This document shows positions 1 through 7,247 of a DNA stretch of 36,505 nt, piece by piece. Where the stretch lies: the NCBI GenBank assembly GCA_018715685.1, contig DVLC01000055.1, positions 1 to 36,505 of the forward strand, written 5' to 3'. Both the position numbers and the translations under genes were made by a program. How positions within the stretch are numbered: the stretch's first letter is position 1; each line of letters begins with the position of its first letter. Under the pieces are notes generated by a model. It did no database searches and was not told the DNA's origin. It was given only the letters and a program-made list of their open reading frames with translations. Origin of the DNA: Candidatus Cryptobacteroides merdipullorum. Its GTDB lineage: Bacteria > Bacteroidota > Bacteroidia > Bacteroidales > UBA932.

Positions 1-180
1 CGAGACATACATATCGCCTATCGACTTTATAATCGAGGCAAAATGGAACTGGAACGAAGCCTCGCTTCCAATATCTCTCACAAAGGCCTTATTGACAAAC
101 TGCCACTTGAAAACCTTCCATGAGGCGTTGAGGATTTCCTTCATTCTGTCTTGATAGCTTTTTAACTCTTCCATGATCAT
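1..180 (-). CDS. Partial CDS (3' end outside window), uncharacterised protein; visible N-terminus MIMEELKSYQDRMKEILNASWKVFKWQFVNKAFVRDIGSEASFQFHFASIIKSIGDMYVS
   Basis: Open frame translated by hand from the reverse complement of 1-180, uninterrupted to the window edge; shares the EILNxSWxxF...II pattern with the neighbouring 679 aa ORF. Confidence 0.7.
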   Translation of the reverse strand, partial: MIMEELKSYQDRMKEILNASWKVFKWQFVNKAFVRDIGSEASFQFHFASIIKSIGDMYVS

Positions 181-192
181 TATGTTTTAATG

Positions 193-2158
193 TTAATAGA
201 ATCCTTCCGTATCGGTTTCATAATAGGCAACCTGGCTCTTGCCGACGATACCGCGCCTTTCCTTTCCGACAGCACGATACGTGTCCGACTTCGAGAAATA
301 CTTTATCAGTTTCCCGTCCTCTATCCTTACCCTCAGCGTCTTGCCGCCCATTTCCTCTGCATTGATTGCGAGAAAATCGTTGAGGACATCGCATATCACG
401 GCAGACGCCGACTTCCCCACTCTTATATCCGAGGCATACAGGATCTTGCCTTTCTCAATAGTCCAGGGCTGAAGCTCCGCCTTTTCGAAAGGCGTCTCTG
501 AAAGCCGGAACGCTGCCTCGAGACCGTCGTCAGAATTTCCGCCGATAAGATCTTCGTACTCTCTTTCCGTTATTATGCCGTGGTTATATATCAGGCCACC
601 GTCGTCGTGGACGCGATAGACTCCGACAATACAGTCCACGACCTTGTCGAGGTCGATTTCAAGGAAATGCAAGTCCGACTGTTCTCCAGTCCGCGTATAC
701 CAGCTGACAGGATATTCCTTCCTGAAGAAGAGTTCCTGTCTCTCTCCGCTACCGCGGGCATCATGATACCTGACATATTTCGCTGTTACGGGCAGGTTCA
801 GACCGAACTCCGGGAAATCTTCCGACTTGGTCTTATATGCAGGCGTCTTCCTGAACGCTTCGACAGGGGTGAGCATATAGAACCTGCATTCGGAATATCC
901 GCACGCACCCTCTCCCTGCCGCTCCAGGAGGCTTTCGAGGAAATGCAGGTCCTTGTATATCCTGAACATCTTACCCGTGAAGGCGTTATTGTCCTTGACA
1001 GACCTCAGCAGGATAGCGCAGGAACACAGGGGCTTTCCCGCCGCCTCGAATCCGCACTCTATATCCACTTTCTTCCGTCGGGCAGAATCGGGAAAGACAT
1101 CGGTCCGGACGAAAAATCCCGTCTCGCCGGATGCCTGCCGCCTGATGATATCGGCCAAAAACCGGCAGCACGAATCCCTGTCACAACCGTTCTCCACGGA
1201 TATCGTATCACGGAATATCCTCCACGATTCGTTCAGGATCTCTGACATTCTGGTCGGCAGCGAGCAGTCCGGGGAAGGTTCTGTGTCTTGGGCGGAATCA
1301 TCGTCACAGCCGGATCCGGACTGCTTCAGACCTTCATACCACCTGTCAAGATGCCCCTGCATCCACAATGCCCCGCCTACGGACTCCCCTGCCTCAGGCT
1401 TCGGATTGTCCTCCCCGTCAAACATGGATTCGCGGACAAAAAGAGGTAACGGAATCCTGTCGCCCTCATCGAGACCGACATCCACGGATATTCCGATGAT
1501 GAGCATACGGACTCCCATGGTTTCAAATGCTTCGACATACTGCACCGGAGACAGGAACTGATAGTCATCCTTGCAATCCTCACTCATCGAAAGCAACGCG
1601 GTCATTTCTGATGCGTCAAAAGAAATCGGAGATTCATCATGTTCGTCCTCACCAATCTTTGCCCTGAAATTGCTTGCGGCGTCGCCTTCCAGCCGGAAAG
1701 ACAGCCTCCCTGTATCCTCCACCTTACATTTGTACGCAAAGGCTGCAAGCCTGACATCGCAATACCTTCCGGGCCGGTATTTTTCCTTATTGATATGATA
1801 GTCGGTGGCAAAGAAACTTATTTCACGGCCTTCACCGAATTTCATGGTCACAACCGCCTCCTCATTGTTGTTCCATATCTCGATGTCGGTAATCAGTCCT
1901 TTCAGCAGTGCCCCCTCATCGGCAAACGGATATGCGGACACCAGTTCATTGGCACCGTTATCGTTGGTAAGGATAGTCATGTAGTGCACAGGACTTTCAG
2001 ATATCGAATCCAAAAGTTCAGATGTCGGGCCCAGAAGTGTGAGCACATCCTTTGCCCCCAGCACCCCGCTGTTCAGTACGATTTCGTGGAGAGCACCGGC
2101 GACGCTTTCCTGTCCCAGCACCGTTTCCCAATGGCTTCCGTGTCCCTGATCTTTCATG
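193..2158 (-). CDS. Uncharacterised multidomain protein; C-terminal half resembles a degenerate PD-(D/E)XK restriction-endonuclease-like domain. Likely start is MKDQGHG at 2158 rather than the ORF-track start at 2232
   Basis: 679 aa ORF in track; a TATTTTTG box at 2186-2193 (minus) lies inside the extended ORF, favouring the 2158 start; motif RRKKVDIECGFE...CSCAILLRSVK...RIYKDLHFLESL...RFYMLTP. Confidence 0.75.
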
Positions 2159-2185
2159 GCTATCCGTTTTAATGTCCTTTCAGCA

Positions 2186-2193
2186 CAAAAATA
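2186..2193 (-). promoter_or_regulatory. Putative Bacteroidota -7 box (TATTTTTG) for the 654 aa gene
   Basis: Exact match to TAnnTTTG, about 28 nt upstream of the ATG at 2158; no convincing -33 TTTG seen. Confidence 0.45.
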
Positions 2194-2244
2194 CCTCACA
2201 GAGTGACATAGTACGGCACTGTAGCTGTTCATCTTTACCGACAG

Positions 2245-2317
2245 AAAAGCGTGGGCGATCCCGGCGGCTGTTGAGGTCCTGACAAAACCTTTGATGCACG
2301 AAAGGAGAGCCCACGCT
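2245..2317 (-). terminator. Terminator-like stem (AGCGTGGGC ... GCCCACGCT TTT) at the 3' end of the candidate RNA
   Basis: 9-bp perfect complement 2309-2317/2248-2256 with an internal CCTTT/AAAGG hairpin and T-run on the minus strand. Confidence 0.45.
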
Positions 2318-2394
2318 ACGCGTAAGCAGACCTCATCTTTTGCATCAATTTGAAATTGTCAGGTTCCAACAGGCAAGATGAAGCGTTGCGGTAT
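2245..2394 (-). ncRNA. Candidate structured non-coding RNA / leader RNA of about 150 nt
   Basis: Several long complementary segments: 2268-2273/2367-2372, 2278-2285/2356-2363, 2291-2298/2341-2348, plus a 9-bp stem 2248-2256/2309-2317 followed on the minus strand by TTT; upstream -7 box TATATTTG at 2401-2408. TSS is approximate. Confidence 0.55.
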
Positions 2395-2400
2395 TTATGT

Positions 2401-2408
2401 CAAATATA
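2401..2408 (-). promoter_or_regulatory. Putative -7 box TATATTTG upstream of the candidate RNA (a second TATATTTG lies at 2434-2441)
   Basis: Exact matches to TAnnTTTG on the minus strand. Confidence 0.4.
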
Positions 2409-2459
2409 CGCAGCCATATAAATGGCCGTCAGGCCAAATATAAGAATTTTCTACAGACT

Positions 2460-3407
2460 TTACACTTCCCCGGCATCCGGAACATCGTTCCGTTCCAGAG
2501 CCTTTCTGTAGATTTCGCAGAGTTCCTGACGAAGATGTTCGGGCGCGATGACTACAAGGTCGCGGCTCTGCGACAGGAGTTCCTGCTTGAAGTCGTATGT
2601 AATCTTGATTCTCAGGCGGATGCGGAATTCCTCATCATTGTCGACCAGAGTCTCCTGCGACGAATGCAGGGGGAAGGCCTCGTTATACCTGCCGGCCTTG
2701 GGAGAAAACGACAGTATGACCTCCTCGACCGGAAGTTCTTCCTTGGAATAGGCGCCTATGACATCCCTGAATTCCTTTTCCGGATCAATCGCGGGATTCC
2801 TCGCGAAACGCTTCTCCGTGACAATCAGGTCCCTGATGCGGTCGAGTCCCCAGCTCTTGATTTCGCCGGCATGGCGGACGTTCTCCCCTATCTCCACAGC
2901 CAGCAGATACCACCTTCCCCTGCCCTCCTTCAGGGCATACGGCATCACGCTGCGGAAACTCGAGACCGAATTGTTGAACTTCACATAGGTGAACTCCACT
3001 ATCAGATTGCGCCTTATCGCATGAATCAGCGGAGACAGATTCCCCGTACCGCGAGGCTTGCGCTTTTCCGGAAACACAAACGCTGACAATTCCTCACGGG
3101 CGCGAAGCGACGTCAGCAGGTCATACTGCTCCAGTATTCTTTCTATGTCCGAAAACTGGTCTTCGTCTTCCGGTATATAGTAGCCCTTCTCCGTCCGCGA
3201 ATACTCTATGCTGATATTCATCCCTGACCGGATTTCCTGCAGGTCACGCAGAATCGTCCTGCGGGAGACTCCGACATCGCCGGTGTCGTCATAATACGCC
3301 AGGCCGTCATCGACTTTGCGTATCAGTTCCTGAAGCGAAATGTAGCGGTTGTTCCGTATTATCCTGATAATCAACAGATACCGCCGAATGTACCCTTGTT
3401 TTGACAT
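2460..3407 (-). CDS. WYL domain-containing transcriptional regulator with N-terminal HTH
   Basis: 315 aa ORF; N-terminal HTH-like YISLQELIRKV...VSRRTILRDLQEIR and WYL-type core (LIHAIRRNLIVEFTYVKFNN...RWYLLAVE). Confidence 0.85.
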   Translation of the reverse strand: MSKQGYIRRYLLIIRIIRNNRYISLQELIRKVDDGLAYYDDTGDVGVSRRTILRDLQEIRSGMNISIEYSRTEKGYYIPEDEDQFSDIERILEQYDLLTSLRAREELSAFVFPEKRKPRGTGNLSPLIHAIRRNLIVEFTYVKFNNSVSSFRSVMPYALKEGRGRWYLLAVEIGENVRHAGEIKSWGLDRIRDLIVTEKRFARNPAIDPEKEFRDVIGAYSKEELPVEEVILSFSPKAGRYNEAFPLHSSQETLVDNDEEFRIRLRIKITYDFKQELLSQSRDLVVIAPEHLRQELCEIYRKALERNDVPDAGEV

Positions 3408-3466
3408 AGCATCCTCAATTTCGTACCTATTCCGTCTTCCGGCAAAGCAACACCCCGGTGAAGACG

Positions 3467-5926
3467 CTACTTCCGTTTTCGGGACAGAGCCGGCACGGCA
3501 ACGAAGCCGGCGGAAAGCAGCACCACGAGCACGATAGCTATCGAACTTGCGCGCGATACAGTCTCGCCTGTCCTGTAGGAAGGAGGATCGAAGCGCATCA
3601 CGAGCGTGTGCTCCCCGGCGGGCACGAGCGCGCTGCGAAGAATGTCACCCTCCAGTCCGATGGGCAGCAGCTCGCCGGTATCCTCGACCATAAGCGTCCA
3701 GCCCACAGGATAGTAGACCTCGCTGAACACCACCTTTCCGCCCTCTGCGGAGCTGTACTCGTAGCGCAGCTCGTTGGGGGCGTATGAAACCAGCTCTATC
3801 CGGTCCGGCTCCGCAGCGGCCTCTTCCGCCGCATCGCCAGCCTCTAAACAAGCCTGTGCAAACCAAGCGTTGCCCGCGGCGTACTTATATCTGAGCGCAA
3901 GGTCGTCGGCTATTATGATATAGCGGCAGTTCATCTTCGCGAGCCCTTCGAGATAAGGCATGTTCTCCTCGGCCTCCTGAACGGTCCCGGCCGACGAAAT
4001 GGAAGAATACAGCTCGTTGATTTCGGAAGTCAGCGTGCTCTCGATGAACTCCTGATAGCGCTGGAGCTTGGCGGGGGAGTAGCCCCCGATGTTCTTGTGC
4101 CAGTATGAGGGATGAGAGTCATTGAACACGTTGACCGTCAGATCCAGCACACGATAGGACAGGTCCGGATCGGAGAGTATCGCCTCATCCACCGGCCTCT
4201 TGTCGAACTGACTCTGAAAATTCCTCGGAGTCACGAAGTCTCCGGCGTTCAGATAGCGCTTTCCTGCCAGTCCGAGGTCTCCGAGCACGAGTACGCAGAC
4301 CAGCAGCACTGCCGTGCGGCGCCTTACGAAGCCGGACTTCCCGTCAGCCATGCCTTTCTTCGGCGCGCTGACCCCCCAGAGAATCAGAAAATATGCGGCG
4401 GCTACCAGCAGCAGAGAGCGCAGCGCATCGGACACCAGCAGCCGTTTCCTGTCGGCCTGCAAAGCCTCCACGAGAATATCAGGCTGACCCGAATCCACGC
4501 TCCCGGTGAAACTTCCCGCGAGCGAAGGGACAAGCAGAAACAGCAGGCAGAAACCGCCGCTCACCGCCAGAGCCCAGAAACCCTTTTTCCTGAATCCCGC
4601 AGCAAAATCCCCGTCCTTCAATATCCTGTCCAGTGCCAGAAAAGCCAGCAGCGGAAGCGTGAACTGGAGAACCACCAGCGCCATGGACACCGTCCGGAAC
4701 TTGTTGTACAGCGGCACGCAGTCATAGAACAGTCTGGTGAACCACATGAAATGGCTTCCCAAAGCCAGGAACACCGCCAGCACGGAGCACACGACGATCC
4801 ACCACTTCTCCTTCCCCTTATACATGAACAGCGCCAGCACGAACAGGAATATCGTGACCGCACCCATGTACATCGGGCCAGCCGTGAAAGGCTGAGGGCC
4901 CCAGTACATCGGCAGGCTGTCGGCCATCGAGCGCGCTCCGGGCTGTCCGGCCGACTCAAGCAGAGCTATGGTCTCAGACTTGTCGGGATCCACGGAACCG
5001 GCCGACGAACCGCCGTTGAAATTCGGTATCAAAAGATTGGGCAGCTCCTCCCAGCCGTAAGACCAGGCCGTCGCGTAGTCCAGCTCCAGTCCTTTTGTCT
5101 CCTTGCTTCCGTCCGCCTCGGCGGTGCTGCCTCCGCGCATGGAGTACGGTGTATATTCAAAGGTGGGCAGCAGCTTTATCGCGTTGGTGGCGATTCCGGT
5201 GCAGCCCAGCACGAGCAGCAGGCCCGACGCGGCGAAGAAGCGGCCGAGCAGCCCCCTTCTTTCCTTGCGCCGGAGCAGCCATACCAGCAGCATCAGCGCG
5301 TAAAGCAGAATCATAATCGCGAGATAATATGTTATCTGCGGGTGGTTCGCCTTGACCTGGAAGCTCACGAACAGAGCGAACATGGCCGCCCCGAACGCGC
5401 ACGACGGCAGCCATTTTTTCTTCTTCAGCGCCGCATTGTAGGTATACACGAGGGCGGCGAGCACCCACGGCAGGAACGCGATCGCCTGCATCTTCGTATT
5501 GTGGCCGACCTGTATGATCTGGAGGTTATACGAGCAGAAAGTCACCGCGACCGCACCTCCGACGGCAATCAGAGGATGCACCCCGAACGCGAGCATAAGC
5601 AGCCACGCCCCCACCAGGGATATGAACAGATATGTCGCCGGGCGGCGTCCCGTCAGCAGGAAGTCATAGATCTTCTGGGTCCAGTCACCGTCGGTCGCCG
5701 CATGTATCGTCGCGGTCGGCATTCCGCCGAACATCGACTCCGTCCAGGCGGTGGGGTCATCGGGATGGGCGGAATTCCAGTCCATCATTTCCCTGGACAT
5801 GCCCTGCCATCCGGATATGTCGCTCTGATTGACAATCTTGCCGTCCAGCACCTGCGGGACGTAGGCATATGAGAGCACCAGCATTCCGATGATGATGCAG
5901 AAAAAATAAAGTATCTTCTTTTTCAT
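3467..5926 (-). CDS. YfhO family multi-pass membrane protein
   Basis: 819 aa ORF; many TM segments; N-terminal VLSYAYVPQVLDGKIVNQSDISGW and FGGMPT motifs typical of YfhO-like proteins. Confidence 0.85.
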   Translation of the reverse strand: MKKKILYFFCIIIGMLVLSYAYVPQVLDGKIVNQSDISGWQGMSREMMDWNSAHPDDPTAWTESMFGGMPTATIHAATDGDWTQKIYDFLLTGRRPATYLFISLVGAWLLMLAFGVHPLIAVGGAVAVTFCSYNLQIIQVGHNTKMQAIAFLPWVLAALVYTYNAALKKKKWLPSCAFGAAMFALFVSFQVKANHPQITYYLAIMILLYALMLLVWLLRRKERRGLLGRFFAASGLLLVLGCTGIATNAIKLLPTFEYTPYSMRGGSTAEADGSKETKGLELDYATAWSYGWEELPNLLIPNFNGGSSAGSVDPDKSETIALLESAGQPGARSMADSLPMYWGPQPFTAGPMYMGAVTIFLFVLALFMYKGKEKWWIVVCSVLAVFLALGSHFMWFTRLFYDCVPLYNKFRTVSMALVVLQFTLPLLAFLALDRILKDGDFAAGFRKKGFWALAVSGGFCLLFLLVPSLAGSFTGSVDSGQPDILVEALQADRKRLLVSDALRSLLLVAAAYFLILWGVSAPKKGMADGKSGFVRRRTAVLLVCVLVLGDLGLAGKRYLNAGDFVTPRNFQSQFDKRPVDEAILSDPDLSYRVLDLTVNVFNDSHPSYWHKNIGGYSPAKLQRYQEFIESTLTSEINELYSSISSAGTVQEAEENMPYLEGLAKMNCRYIIIADDLALRYKYAAGNAWFAQACLEAGDAAEEAAAEPDRIELVSYAPNELRYEYSSAEGGKVVFSEVYYPVGWTLMVEDTGELLPIGLEGDILRSALVPAGEHTLVMRFDPPSYRTGETVSRASSIAIVLVVLLSAGFVAVPALSRKRK

Positions 5927-7176
5927 AACAATTCGACCAGTTTTTCAGTCAGAACACGGCGGGAATACTTCCCTATGCCGGAAGCTCCGTCGTGAGCCCC
6001 GCAGATGAACTCCATGAGTCCGTCGCGGCGGTCCCATCCGAACATCACGCCCGCACCCGAATCCCTGAGAACTTCCGCGGCGGCACCGTCCTCCTGTCCT
6101 ATCCCGAGCACCGGGCGGCCGGCCGCGAGATATTCGAAAATCTTGCCGGGCAGCACTTTCGCATACTCCGGCTCCCGCCGCAGCGGCAGGATGAGAATGT
6201 CCGCCCCCATCTGCTCGGCCACCACTTCGTCATGAGGCAGATAGCCCAGATCGACGAGATTGTCTCCGAGACCGCGCGCGCGTATAGCCTCCGTCACCTC
6301 GGAATCGGTCTTTCCGGCGAGGCGGATCTGGAGCTTCGATGCAAATTCCGGGTCGTTACCGCACTTTTCCGCCAGCACGTCCCACAGATTCAGCGGATTG
6401 CCGTCCGCGGCGAACAGGCCGGTGTGCACTATGGTGAATTTTCCCTCATGCACGGCAGGCCGCACCCCGGCGAAGTCGTCCTCATCGAAGCCGTTGGTGA
6501 TCAGCGCAACGGGAGTTTTCGTGCGTGCCGCGAAATCATCGCGCACATACGGAGTCACGGCAATCACCGTATCCGCCGCGTCGAGCACCTGCCGTTCGAG
6601 CTCATGATGCCTGCGGTCGGCCCTTCGCCCGAGTTCCAGATGCTTGTAGTAGAAAATCTCTGTCCACGGATCGCGGAAATCAGCTATCCACTTAAGACCG
6701 AGAGCTTTCTTGAGTCCGAGACCGATGAGATGCATGGACTGGGGAGGCCCGGTGGTGACCACCGCATCGACCGGATGCTCCTTCAGCCATCGCTTCAGAA
6801 AGCGCAGCGAAGGCCTCACCCAGGAGACGCGCGGATCCGGAATGAAGAAATTTCCCCTCACCCTGAGCGAGAGCTTCTGCAGCGCCGTCTTGCCGCCTCC
6901 GTTCACCGGATTCACTTCAGTCCGGCCGCCATTCCCGCCGATAAGACGGCGGTATATTCCGTAGGGTTCCAATATGCGGGTGCGTATGACCTCGACGCAT
7001 CCGGGGATGTCCTTGAGCAGACTTTCGTCGTATGCGAGCCTCTCGGGATTCTCCGGAGTGTAGACGACCGGCTGCCATCCGTACTGCGGAAGATATTTGC
7101 AGAATTTCACCCAGCGCTGCACCCCCGACCCTCCGGTCGGCGGCCAATAATAGGTGATGACGAGCAGCCGCTTCAT
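5923..7176 (-). CDS. Glycosyltransferase, GT4-like
   Basis: 417 aa ORF; GGSGVQRWVKFCKYLPQYGWQPVVYTP N-terminus and C-terminal LPGKIFEYLAAGRPVLGIG; overlaps the YfhO start by 4 nt. Confidence 0.85.
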   Translation of the reverse strand: MKRLLVITYYWPPTGGSGVQRWVKFCKYLPQYGWQPVVYTPENPERLAYDESLLKDIPGCVEVIRTRILEPYGIYRRLIGGNGGRTEVNPVNGGGKTALQKLSLRVRGNFFIPDPRVSWVRPSLRFLKRWLKEHPVDAVVTTGPPQSMHLIGLGLKKALGLKWIADFRDPWTEIFYYKHLELGRRADRRHHELERQVLDAADTVIAVTPYVRDDFAARTKTPVALITNGFDEDDFAGVRPAVHEGKFTIVHTGLFAADGNPLNLWDVLAEKCGNDPEFASKLQIRLAGKTDSEVTEAIRARGLGDNLVDLGYLPHDEVVAEQMGADILILPLRREPEYAKVLPGKIFEYLAAGRPVLGIGQEDGAAAEVLRDSGAGVMFGWDRRDGLMEFICGAHDGASGIGKYSRRVLTEKLVELL

Positions 7177-7214
7177 ACAGAGTTCAAAGTTAAAGATATT
7201 TTGGTATAAAATTG

Positions 7215-7222
7215 TAAATTTG
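7215..7222 (+). promoter_or_regulatory. Putative -7 box TAAATTTG for the GH28 gene
   Basis: Match to TAnnTTTG, 25 nt upstream of the ATG at 7248. Confidence 0.4.
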
Positions 7223-7247
7223 TACTTCCAACCAAGCGTAACGCCAC

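Noticed and set aside
2421-2432. ggccgtcaggcc short hairpin upstream of the candidate RNA, considered as a terminator for the WYL gene
   Set aside because: Only a 4-bp stem without a convincing T-run; better explained as chance sequence near the -7 boxes
4112-5872. 586 aa plus-strand ORF
   Set aside because: Antisense to the well-supported YfhO gene; composition (rich in H, R, Q, E) is typical of the complement of a GC-rich gene, with no recognisable domain
5992-7209. 405 aa plus-strand ORF
   Set aside because: Antisense to the glycosyltransferase; low-complexity reverse-complement translation
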